Source: Actinidia chinensis (taxonomy: Eukaryota > Streptophyta > Magnoliopsida > Ericales > Actinidiaceae). Taken from it: a stretch of DNA of 15,000 nt. The stretch is taken from assembly GCA_009663005.1 (NCBI GenBank), contig VIGQ01000781.1, forward strand, positions 1-15,000. The letters run 5' to 3'. Numbering within the stretch: position 1 is the first letter of the stretch; every line of letters begins with the position of its first letter. A program made the position numbers and the translations under genes. Shown here in pieces: positions 1-8,087 of this stretch. Below the pieces are notes generated by a model that saw only the letters and a list, made by a program, of their open reading frames with translations, did no database searches and had not been told where the DNA came from.

Positions 1-136
1 TACCAGTTTCTTTCCTTAGTTTCAAAAATGGTTCCTTTTGCTTCTCAAAATTGATCTGAATGCTGTCTGTAATGTACAACCAGAAATTCGGCATTCATAA
101 TCTTACTCAAAAAGATCCTCTCATGACGAATGCTCT

Positions 137-497
137 GTGATGTGGATGATGCAGTTCACTGCATCAGTAGATAGAGGGACATTACTCCAATTAGATGAAA
201 AGTTATTGGCGAATAGGACTGAGTCGGAAGCCATTAATGATTTCTATTGGCACTCAGTATTCAGTGTGCTTCTTCTGTTTCAAATATGGCTGACGTCTGC
301 AAAATTCGAGGGAATGAAGTTCAAGAGCTAAGGACTCAGTTTGAGTTTGCAACGAACGATAGAGGTCTTCAGCAAGAGAATAAGAGCTAACGAAACTTGT
401 AGATTCATATGCAAATAATGACTTGGGAAAGAAGGAAATATTAAGAACTGGAGATGACACAACCGTCTTCGGAGAACCAGCGAGGTCTCTTGCTTGA
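137..497 (+). pseudogene. Unidentified broken coding relic, coiled-coil-like
   Basis: I do not recognise this gene. Three short open stretches on the plus strand follow one another with frame changes. The first runs from 137 to about 310 (includes LDEKLLANRTESEAINDFYW). The second is 286-390 (includes NEVQELRTQFEFATNDRG). The third is 384-497 (includes ELTKLVDSYANNDLGKKE, ending at TGA 495-497). The second and third pieces are rich in E, Q, K, L and D, as in coiled coils. The second ends at TAA 388-390 just where the third takes over, which suits a small indel in a once-continuous frame. The first frame is also fairly open upstream of its ATG, back to about position 50. The minus strand has a 68-residue open frame across 254-460, so chance openness cannot be excluded. 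The relic lies opposite in strand to the retrotransposon on its right and probably does not belong to it. Confidence 0.3.
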
Positions 498-590
498 AGT
501 CCAGAAAAGTTTTAAGATTTTTCTAACTCAAAAAACTTAAACAAGGCATTTGATTCAGAATAGTATTATTTGTATAAATAAAAAAATAAA

Positions 591-614
591 TACAAATATT
601 ATGCAATATTTGTA
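591..614. repeat. Palindrome at the end of pol
   Basis: TACAAATATT (591-600) and AATATTTGTA (605-614) are perfect inverted copies around the loop ATGC. The site marks the end of recognisable element sequence. It is AT-rich, so chance is possible. Confidence 0.4.
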
Positions 615-1130
615 GGTTAACACATACCAAGTTTCTAGAACGAATGGTGCAGAAGTGGTCCTTTGAAGTGGTTTTGTGAAGAAGTCAGCCCATTGAAAAT
701 CAGACAGTACTTCTTATAAATTTTGTTCTCATCTCCTTTTTGAACATGATTACGGGAAAAAAATAAAATGATATCTAATTTCAATATGTTTTGTTCGTGA
801 GTGAAGAAAAGAAATAGGATTTTAAAATATTATAGCACTGTATTATCACATCTCATAGGACTATGTGATCAAATTTTAATTTAAACAATCTTCAAGTTGT
901 TATTTCATATAAGAACTTGAGCAAACAAACTGCTGCCAGCAATATATTCTGCTTTAGCAGTGGAAGGCAACTGAATTTTGCGTCGTGCTAACCAAGAAAC
1001 AAGTGAGTGTCCTTATGAACAGTGACATGTACCGCTTGTACTCTTGCGATCAATTTGCCCCAGCAAAATCTGCATATGAAAACTAATTAACTCCGATGAG
1101 TGAATTTAGGATACCATAAACCTAGCTCTA
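615..1130 (-). pseudogene. pol: Decayed RNase H region and end of pol
   Basis: RNase H removes the RNA template during reverse transcription. On the minus strand SYADFAGAN (about 1083-1055) is followed, after a shift, by DRKSTSGTCHCS (about 1052-1015), a stop, GHSLVSWLARRKIQLP (about 1011-964) and STAKAEYIAGSSL (963-925). These match the family pattern DADWAG, DRKSTSG, SLVSW and STAEAEYIA. The last recognisable piece is FCTIRS (about 657-640), equivalent to the RFCDIR motif at the end of SIRE pol. The stretch between carries several stops. A perfect 10-bp palindrome at 591-614 lies just after the end. Confidence 0.88.
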
Positions 1131-1379
1131 TGTGCAAGTAAATATCGAAAAAATCTTTTAACGGAATTATTAAATGTGATTCTTTTGGACATGATTGAAA
1201 TATAGCACATAAGAATACACTAAAACTTGATACTGGCCTACTAACCAGAAATATAGTAGACTACCAATCATTACTCTATAGGTTTAATATCAACATTTTT
1301 TATTCATTCTTTACGAGTTTGTTTTAGTTGTTTAATTCATTGGGGTTGCATAAATTTTTGAAAATTTTCTATCCCAAAT

Positions 1380-2110
1380 TTCTGAGAAGATTTTTATAAT
1401 TTAGATTGGTTGATGAAAATTCCATTTTTAGTTTGTCTTAATTTGAAGACCCAAATAGAGAAATTTTGTTCACTCATCATGCCATTTCCAAAATTCTTTT
1501 TGCATAATTTTTTGGAAAATTCAATAACATGTTTTCATTTGTTGATTCAAAGATAATCATCACTATATTTGCACAATGACGGTAAATATTATTTTTTATT
1601 TTGGTAAATACAAGGTAGTGTCAATTTTTCCTCTTGTAAAGCCTTTTTCCAAAAGAAATCCATACTCTTTCATACCATGCTCTTCGGGGTTGTTTCAAGC
1701 CATACAAGGCTTTGTCAATTGAAAACATGATTTGGAAATCGTAATTTTCAACCGGAGGTGGTTGTTCAAACATAAACTTCTCAGAAATGACACCATTTAA
1801 AAAATGCACTTTTGACATCCATTTGGAAATAATTTAACATCTGTATAGGAAGGAAAAGCTAATAGCAGTCTTATTAGCTTCAAGTCAGCACTAGGGGCCC
1901 AGGTTTCTTCATTGTCAAATTGCCGTATCTTGGTTGAAACCTTGGGCTACTAAATCTAGCTTTATTTCTAATGATAATGCCCTTTTATCCTTTTTATTAC
2001 GAAAAAACCCATTGTCATCCAATAACGGAACGATGTTTAAGTTAGGACAATGTCCAAACATTGTTCCTATAAAATGTTTAAGCTCATTCTTCCATGGCCA
2101 TTAACCAAAA
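1380..2110 (-). pseudogene. pol: Decayed reverse transcriptase region of pol
   Basis: Reverse transcriptase copies element RNA into DNA. The minus strand shows FQMDVKSAF (about 1827-1800), holding the first catalytic Asp of Ty1/copia RT. Then comes FLNGVISEKFMFEQPPP and KALYGLKQPRRAWYERVW inside a 65-residue open stretch at 1621-1818. A frame change then leads to FLLEKGFTRGKIDTTLYLPK (about 1667-1608). The catalytic YVDD box survives as YSDD (1567-1556). QTKNGIF near 1425 continues the family pattern. Upstream, DLVAQGFNQD (about 1960-1930) matches the ARLVAQGY motif. Frame changes and stops separate the pieces. Between integrase and RT, a GAT-repeat tract at 2380-2435 corresponds to an acidic linker. 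Confidence 0.9.
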
Positions 2111-2599
2111 TCATCAGTTCAGCTTTTCAATATCTTAGGCTCAATTTCTGAGACAAAATCATGTATTACACACAAAAAGCCATGTTATTACACACATTTC
2201 TACGTAAAGAACGTGTAATTACACTTTGTGAGGGGTACCTAGAATTTGATAATAGGGTTGATCTTTAACAATCTCCAAAAAAGATTAAAAGATTTAGGAA
2301 ACTGATGACTTGTTAAAGATGAGATGCATTTTTTCATACTTCTTTTTATAGAGTCTTGAGGATTGATTATTTTGAATTAATATTATTATCATTATTTTTG
2401 TAGCATTAATATCATCATCATTATCATCAATGTTCTTAGGTGTGAAAGAATCAACTTCATCAAATGCAACAGATCGACTCTTAATAAGTTTTTAAAAGTT
2501 CTTTGTTATATACTCTATAAGCTTGCTATTAGTAGAATATCCAAGAAGAATATTGCCTGTATCAGATTAGTCTTAAATTTAACCCAAATTATATTTGTC

Positions 2600-3300
2600 A
2601 TTAGAATATAAGTATTTACAACCAAATACTTTCAATAACCACTATTGGGTGTTCTTCCGTCCAAAGCTACGTCGTAAGAGCAGTCCTTTCAAGTTTTGAT
2701 TCTAATGACTACACGATTTATAATATAACAAGACTGTATTACAGCTTTAGCCCCAAAAATACTAGGTAAATTATGTTCTTTAACATGGTTCTAGCCATTT
2801 CTTGAAGAGATCTAATTTTTTACGTTCAACAAACCTTCAGTTTGTTGAGGTGTTTGGGCCCAAGAGACGTCGTGTGACAAAAAAGTGATTATCGCAATAT
2901 TTTTAATATCTTGTTTATTCAAATATCTACCTCTATACTACGAATATTGGTGATTGGGACAAACCTTATTTCATTTTGTGCCTTTTTACAAAATTTTTGC
3001 AAATGCAGTGTGTGCTTCATTTTTGGGAGTAAGGAATAATACCCATGTCAAACGTGAAAAATCATCAACAATTACAAAATGCGTAAATTTTTCACCCAGA
3101 CTTGCAACTCTATGGGACAACAAAATCCATATGCAGCAGTTGAAGTGGTCTAGATGTGGCAATGGAAAATATTTCGTCTTTGACAAAGATTGTTTTATGT
3201 GCTTCCCTAGTAAACATGCATCACAAATGTTATTCTTTAACAAACTTGATTTTAGGTAAAACTTAACGAAATATTGCTTATTCAATTTATGCAGTAAATA
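2600..3300 (-). pseudogene. pol: Decayed integrase region (GAG-pre-integrase plus core)
   Basis: Integrase inserts the DNA copy into the genome. A 99-residue open stretch at 2986-3285 holds the zinc-binding tail CDACLLGK (about 3225-3202) and the core segment FVIVDDFSRLTWVLFL (about 3075-3028) with a family-typical Asp pair. The MD before the usual LFGP is visible only in a shifted frame (about 3135-3118). Further on are WAQTPQQTEGLLNVKN (about 2860-2813), equivalent to the PQQNGVVERKN motif, and a stretch near 2720-2630 with NRVVIR and DGRTPN, matching the conserved NRV and GRKPN motifs. The piece carrying the second catalytic Asp is not readable, and the reading frame shifts several times. 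HxGH upstream of the CDAC motif is not clear. Confidence 0.88.
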
Positions 3301-3539
3301 CTGCTAGCTGTCCCTAACTCTTCGATGACCAACAACTATTTTATTTATTACAGCCAAAAGACATTTAAATTCTTGACTAAATAACTATCAAAGTCAAAGG
3401 TGTATACCTTTTAAGGTCTAGCTGCGATAAAATACTATTTTATATTAAGACATGGTGAAACTATGCACTGTTTTTATCAAGATAACCTTATAGTTTTTCT
3501 CACCTAATAATTGGCTGTATACTTATTAGATTATGCTTA

Positions 3540-3849
3540 AAGGCATCAATAAGTTAACACATTTTCAAGCATGATGAAGAGTATTGTTAATATTATCAAC
3601 TCCAATATTTTACCTCTTGAATTATCACCAAATGTGACAAAATCTCCATCCTGGATGGTGGAAAGATGAAGTTTGGATTTGTCTACCGTTCATATGGCTT
3701 GAGCCAAGCGCTGATCCATAACACCATTTATCCGAGCGCCAATGACTTAAGGAATACCTACAAAATATACAAATAAATCCTTTTTGGTACCCAAATTTTT
3801 TTGGGTCCTGTGATAATGTCAGTTTTGGGTTTTGGGTACCCAAGCTTTA
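3540..3849 (-). pseudogene. pol: Decayed aspartic protease region of pol
   Basis: The protease cleaves the Gag-Pol polyprotein. The region is introduced by a PKKIWVPKK stretch (about 3800-3775), the tryptophan-valine-proline linker seen before the protease in copia elements. The active-site region is at about 3720-3680 and reads SALGSSHMNGRQ, a frame-shifted relic of the family's DSGCSxHMTG motif; a GAT codon for the catalytic Asp survives only in a neighbouring frame. It is followed by DKSKLHLSTIQDGDFVTFG and DNSRGKI (about 3681-3605), the typical region after the active site. At least two frameshifts and several stops are present. Confidence 0.75.
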
Positions 3850-5461
3850 TGAGTGTTCAATGGTTAAATTTTTAAAATTTGATCCCTTATAATTCATCTT
3901 GTGAATAAACTTATTCATTAGGATAAGCATTTACAATATGTCTATTTTCATATAACTTATAAGTAGTGAATGAGAAGAATTGAAACCAAGATTCTTTATC
4001 AAAGAAATTTATATAACAAAATTTTTGTGTTCTTCTTAGAAGCCTATTGCCACCCTTCCTTGTTAAAGACACATTTTTGTCTCAAGTAGTATTCTAAGTT
4101 TTCTTACCATTACCAATTTGGCTAATAAGGTTTGTTTAAGTCTTTAATGGTTTCTTTTGCTAGTATTTGCTTTTCTGAATCATTGAACGACTTGATCTTA
4201 GAGGTGAGATTATTGTTATTTTTGAGTAAATTTTCATTTTATTTTCCAAGTAAAACTATCTTATTCCAAAATTCAGTTTTTGTCTTTTAAGAGTTAGGTA
4301 TGTAGCATGTAGTTTTATTAGTGTTTTACATAACTCATTCTGACATCTTGAGTTCTTCAAAATGTAATTCATCATCATATTTAAAAGACTTACCTCATCT
4401 CTTTTTTCCATGGGCAAAAATTAGCCATCTATTTTGCTCTCCTCTGTTCGGAATTCGGCTTCTTCTGATCATCCCAAGTTACCTTTAAGGCTTTCTTTTG
4501 AATTCTTTCCTTCCTCTTAAGGCGAGGGCACAATATGATTATTGTGTCCGCTTGTGGCCACTCGAAGCAAGTGGAGGATCCTTTTTGACTTGATTCGCCG
4601 TTAAGGAAGTTTCTTTATATTATACTTCTTATTGAATGTTTTCTACTGTCTCATAAAACTTTTGAATCGTTTTGGTGAGAAGTGCCATTTCTTGATCGCG
4701 TCACTCTTCCTCTTCTTCTTCATCACTTGCTTTAGAGAGGAATAGGATTTGAGGTGTGAGACATTTGGGCTTTGCTGCTTCTTTCGTCCCTTCAAAACTG
4801 AGCTCATGGGTCATGAGTGAACCAAGAGTCATCAAGACTCATCGTTGTGAAAAAATATCTTTAGCTCTTCAATAGCTTTGACTTTTGCCATCACATATTT
4901 TGGCAAGTGCTTAAACTTTTTCTCACATTTTCAAATTAGTATACATTTGTCAAGGAGATTTTAATGAATTAAATAATAGAGTAAATAAGTAAAATCTCAG
5001 AGAAATAGATTTTCAAATTCAATACAAAATTAATCATTACTCATGAAACTAACCTACTGATTTCTAGAGCTCTTTTACTTGATTGTACCTTTCCATAAGT
5101 TTACTTCAGTTTATCCCATATTTTCAGTTGGGATTCTGCCAGTGCAGAGAGTTCGGTTTTAAACTCATTTACTCTAAAGCCCAATATAAAACCATATTTA
5201 TACTTAGCATTAAGTGAATTAAGCTGATGATTGAATCATGCTTTATCCCATTCTTCCCAGTTTTAATGACTGTTGTCTTATCAACTATTTTCGTGGGAAT
5301 ATAGGGACCATCTATAATGATGTTTCCAGCCTCATAATCCAAGACTTGGAATATAATTATCATTCCTATTCTTTCAATATGTATAATGATTTTAATTAAA
5401 ATAAAGGAGGCCTATTGAGGAGTGTCCTTCGGCAGAAAGATCTTCCATTTGTGTTGGCCAT
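3850..5461 (-). pseudogene. gag: Decayed gag (capsid/nucleocapsid) of SIRE-type element
   Basis: Gag forms the virus-like particle that packages element RNA. The start is the ATG at 5461-5459, 38 bases inside the primer-binding site, beginning MANTNGRSF and reading to NRPPLF before a stop (TAA, 5398-5396). Downstream pieces in shifting frames include LDYEAGNIIIDGPYIPTKIVD (about 5342-5280), ALAESQLKIWDKLK with TYGKVQ (about 5150-5090), an acidic SDEEEEE run (about 4725-4700), DDELHFEELKMSE (about 4375-4335), ILAKETIKDLNKP (about 4165-4125) and LRQKCVFNKEGW (about 4090-4050). A zinc-knuckle remnant near 3970-3926 reads YKLYENRHIVNAY. Three Cys positions are now Tyr, which a TGT-to-TAT change would give, and one residue is missing before His. 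The stretch is riddled with stops and frameshifts and cannot give a working Gag. Confidence 0.85.
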
Positions 5462-5498
5462 GGTACCTCTTGGATGTTAAGCCAAAATTAGAAGGTAG

Positions 5499-5510
5499 AG
5501 CTCAGATACA
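5499..5510 (-). other. Primer-binding site (initiator Met tRNA)
   Basis: Immediately inside the LTR the minus strand reads TGTATCTGAGC. The plant Ty1/copia consensus is TGGTATCAGAGC, complementary to the 3' end of initiator methionine tRNA, where minus-strand DNA synthesis is primed. This copy has lost one G and has one A-to-T change, so it is recognisable but decayed. Its exact position against the TG...CA end fixes the inner LTR boundary at 5511. Confidence 0.75.
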
Positions 5511-6113
5511 TGTTGCCAATAATCAACCCTAGAGGGGGGGTTGAATAGGGTTGTTGGCAAACTTTTCTTTTAATAAAAATTATACGAAATTAAGAGTTAG
5601 AATGATTAAGAAGCAGTATAATGCACAAGAATATAAATAAGAACAATAATAAAGAGTAGGGACGAGGATTCAAACTCGGCGATTCTATATGGTTCGGTCT
5701 ACTGACCTAGTCCACTCCCCAAGCACACCAATTGAGATTTCAATCCACGAATCAAACTCTTTGCGAGTGAGTTCAAACATTTACACGTAAGGCACACCAC
5801 CCTTCTGCACAAGGTGAAAAATACCCTTCACACCTCACAAGTCACACCACCCAAGGGGTACACCAACCCTCTGGATTACAATCGACAATGATAGGATTGT
5901 GAGATTTCTCTCACAATAACAATTTCGCTTTTTTTTTCGAAGGATATACAAAAGAAGGTTTTCGGTTTTACAAGGATAGTCTCACTTAGAAATCTTGTTA
6001 TGAATCAAAACTTGAAAGGCTCAAATCAAAGGAAATTGAAAGGAAGTATGTTACGAGTTCTAAACTTGTTTTTCTCACTGATTGTCTTAATAAAATGAGG
6101 AGCTAAGGATATG

Positions 6114-6121
6114 TATTTATA
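6114..6121 (-). promoter_or_regulatory. LTR TATA box
   Basis: The minus strand reads TATAAATA here, in the middle of the LTR, where the U3 promoter of a plant LTR element is expected. It would place the transcript start near 6090 and leave an R-U5 of almost 580 bp. Upstream lies the U3 repeat array. The call rests on motif and position only. Confidence 0.45.
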
Positions 6122-6162
6122 GGCCTTAGCAAGAATATAAACCGTTGGAGGAATTTGAAATT

Positions 6163-6625
6163 GCTAGCCAATTTTCAAATTTAAAAAATAACATTTTCTT
6201 CCAAAGTCAGCAATTGTTATATCCAAAAGTTTAAATGTTGCAATACATCATGTTCAAAGTCAGAAGTTATTTTTTCCCAATTTTTCAAAGTTGAACCATA
6301 TTTGTCAAAAGTGTCAGAAGTGTTTGCTATCCACAAATTTCAACATTGGAATCAAATTTTCGAAGTCAGGAAGAAATTGTTTGCCTAACCAATTTTCAAA
6401 CTTGGAATCAAAATTTTAAAGTCAGAAGCAAATTGTCTTTGATTGCTAGCATATTATTCAAACTTGGAATCAAATTTTCAAAAATCAGAAATTGTTTGTA
6501 GCAATTTCAAACTTGAAATCAAATTTTCCAAAATCAAAAATCTCTACTAGCCCATTTTCAAATTGTAATAAATTTTTTCAAAGATAAGATTATGCTAGCA
6601 CATTTTAAGAACTTTAAATTTTAAG
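6163..6625 (-). repeat. Degenerate ~50-60 bp tandem array in U3
   Basis: About nine head-to-tail units start near 6163, 6220, 6273, 6325, 6382, 6443, 6499, 6547 and 6594 (spacing 47-61 bases). On the plus strand a unit reads roughly GCTAGCC, AATTTTCAAACTTGGAATC, AAATTTTCAAAGTCAGAA, then AATTGTTTG. Units 4-7 are the best preserved and the outer ones the most diverged. The array sits just upstream of the TATA box on the coding strand, where retroelement LTRs often carry repeated enhancer elements. Regulatory activity is inferred, not shown. Confidence 0.7.
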
Positions 6626-6876
6626 GCATTTTTTGTATTTTTATCAATGCATTGAAAGATTATTAAGGTCATGTTAGAGCCTCAAGAATTTACCATACAG
6701 AGCTTTCCAACAAATACCCTAAATAAAAAAGTTCTTCATTTGAAGATCTCAGTGATTTGAGGCTTCGCTTGCAATCCAAAGATCTTCGAATTAGTTTTGA
6801 TTTGAGAAGAATGTGTGCTTGAATCGTCTTGCAACTATATACTGAATCTTAAATTACATTAGAGCTACTAAGATAT

Positions 6877-6904
<28 letters not shown>

Positions 6905-6907
<3 letters not shown>

Positions 6908-7085
6908 CGGATTGACGTCTTAGGGTAAAGAGGATTGTAAAGCTTGTGGGTAACCTGTGAAAACCACTTGTTATTCAGTGGTTGGGCTCTCGTGAGCACC
7001 AGTGAAGTGGAGTAGGGCGGATGTCGAACCACTACAAAATCCTTGTGGTCTGACACTACATCAAGATTCTTACTTTGTTGCATTC
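6905..7085 (+). mobile_element. Fragment of a second SIRE-like LTR, opposite orientation
   Basis: Directly beyond the LTR end, the plus strand reads like the R-U5 part of SIRE/Maximus-type LTRs as I remember them: GGATTGTAAAGCTTGTGG near 6930, CTCGTGAGCACCAGTGAAG near 6990, then GTCGAACCACTACAAAATCC and TTGTGGTCTGACA (about 7023-7055). This compares with the PBS-side half of the neighbouring LTR, which has the equivalent CGAACCA stretch on its own coding strand (about 5690). The orientation is opposite to the big element, so that element probably landed in this one. No ends or duplications are identified, and the family assignment is from memory. Confidence 0.45.
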
Positions 7086-7210
7086 TCAATTGAATGAATG
7101 CTGTGGTGCGAGAACTTTGAGAGGCGATTGATCAAGTGCTTGATGCTGTATGGAGGTATAGCCATAGATCACATATACCAACTGCACGATTGGGAAAATT
7201 ATTGAGGTAT

Positions 7211-7395
7211 TCCTCTCTCTCTCTCTAATGATGTCGGCTACAAAACAGTGTCCGCCCTCTCAAAGTTGGAAAGCAAAAAACCTCACTCTGTGTTCGATTT
7301 TGTAACTCGGGTCATGCCATTACACTACTTCGTTAAATCGTCTCTCTCCCTCTTCCTCTCTCTCATTGTATCGGCCTACAAAACAGTGTCCGCCC
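7211..7395. repeat. Direct duplication with CT microsatellite
   Basis: Copy A (7211-7258) starts with a (TC)n run and continues to GTCGGCTACAAAACAGTGTC and CGCCCT. Copy B (7354-7395) has a shorter CT run followed by ATCGGCCTACAAAACAGTGTC and CGCCCT. The two are about 137 bases apart and differ by small indels. This looks like a local tandem duplication whose intervening part has diverged; another CT-rich run lies at 7341-7363. Confidence 0.65.
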
Positions 7396-7760
7396 TTCGA
7401 TCGAAGTATGGAATAGCCAGAAATCGCACAGCCTGTGTTCATAAGCATAAAAAAGTTACTCAAGCATGGGGCAATCGTATGAGCCACCCCGCCATCAGTA
7501 TAACTTGAGTGTTCTACACCGACTCCTGCTTCTCCGAGCTTTCTAAGTCATCGCATCCCAATGGTTCGATACCGGATGGTAGACCCACGAAGAGCAATTG
7601 GCTGGCACATCTAGAAGCTAAGAAGGTGCACGGAGGGCCATTACTACATCTACAGTTGGTTAAGATTTCATCCTCGTTTGAAAATTCTTCAAAAATTATT
7701 AAAGTCAATCCAAACAGGAATTGCTAAATCAAGCGGTTAATAGTGTTAACATACTCAATA
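7396..7760. other. Intergenic stretch, no supported gene
   Basis: Open frames of 64-86 residues occur on both strands (for example 7248-7508 and 7509-7727 on plus, 7514-7708 on minus) and overlap each other. None shows a motif I know. GGTTCGATACC at 7563-7573 resembles a tRNA T-arm, but no cloverleaf could be drawn around it. Confidence 0.4.
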
Positions 7761-7830
7761 GGGCTTCCCGCCCTCGGCGCAGGCCCCTCTGGCTGCCCGT
7801 TTCCCGCCTAGCGATTTTTAGAACATTGGG
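7761..7830. other. GC-rich patch, possible repeat fragment
   Basis: About 50 bases (7761-7813) are strongly C/G-rich (GGGCTTCCCGCCCTCGGCGC and following), then GCCTAGCGATTTTTAGAACA. The sharp change from AT-rich flanks suggests inserted material. From memory, GCCTAG...CGATTTTTAGAACA resembles a widespread plant repeat fragment; this is not verified. Confidence 0.25.
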
Positions 7831-8087
7831 TTGGGTTGTTGGACAACCACAAACGGCATAGATGAACTGAAGTAATGAAGAGGTTACGACCAGACAAATC
7901 ATGGTGAAACCACCGCAGGAAATGGACTTTTCATTTCGAAATGTAGCATAGCCCTAAGGAAAACATGGGTGCCCTAGAACACAGTAAAATAGTGGAAAGA
8001 GCATAAATACAAAACTTGACCTCGTACAATCCTGGCACCTTCAGTCCATTGTGTTCTCACAAGACAAGTACATAAATAATTTGTCTA

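Larger units (their letters stand above)
610..6904 (-). mobile_element. Decayed Ty1/copia retrotransposon, SIRE/Maximus lineage
   Basis: This element copied itself through RNA: LTR-driven transcription, packaging in Gag particles, tRNA-primed reverse transcription and integration. On the minus strand the order is 5' LTR, primer-binding site, gag, protease, integrase, reverse transcriptase, RNase H, which is the Ty1/copia order (integrase before RT). SIRE/Maximus assignment rests on the Gag start ending NRPPLF, the DGPYIPTK Gag motif, the long LTR whose 5' end contains TTTTGATGATAACAAA on the coding strand, and the STAKAEYIAG RNase H motif. The gag-pol span (5461 to about 615, some 4.85 kb) is close to full length, so decay is by point changes and small indels rather than large deletion. 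No domain is open throughout. A 3' LTR is not seen in the remaining 600 bases on the left. Its loss by deletion or its position outside the window are both possible. Confidence 0.92.
5511..6904 (-). repeat. 5' long terminal repeat (1394 bp)
   Basis: Both ends fit LTR rules. On the coding (minus) strand the LTR starts TGTTGCAAAT at 6904 and ends TTGGCAACA at 5511, giving TG...CA ends with a short inverted match (TGTTGC/GGCAACA). The inner edge touches the primer-binding site directly. The segment TTTTGATGATAACAAA next to the 5' end, the GGTTCGGTC stretch near 5693 and the CTAGAGGGGGGG stretch near 5530 recur in SIRE/Maximus LTRs as I remember them. By position, U3 covers roughly 6904-6120 and R-U5 roughly 6090-5511. 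If the insertion was clean, the 5 bases at 6905-6909 (TAACG) would be the right copy of the target-site duplication; the left copy cannot be seen. Only one LTR is present, so its age cannot be dated by LTR divergence here. Confidence 0.85.

Noticed and set aside
254..460. 68-residue minus-strand ORF
   Set aside because: It overlaps the plus-strand relic, whose frame handovers and acidic/coiled-coil composition look more like coding, and it has no motif.
2380..2435. TCA/ATC trinucleotide run as an independent microsatellite
   Set aside because: It falls between integrase and RT and reads as an Asp-rich linker on the minus strand, so it is better explained as part of pol.
2954..3259. 101-residue plus-strand ORF
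   Set aside because: It is the antisense shadow of the integrase region, which has clear CDAC and IVDDFSR motifs on the minus strand.
6868..7089. 73-residue minus-strand ORF across the LTR boundary
   Set aside because: It spans the LTR edge at 6904 and the opposite-strand LTR fragment, so it mixes two unrelated sequences.
7555..7590. GGTTCGATACC resembling a tRNA T-arm
   Set aside because: No matching acceptor, D or anticodon arms could be drawn upstream within tRNA distance.
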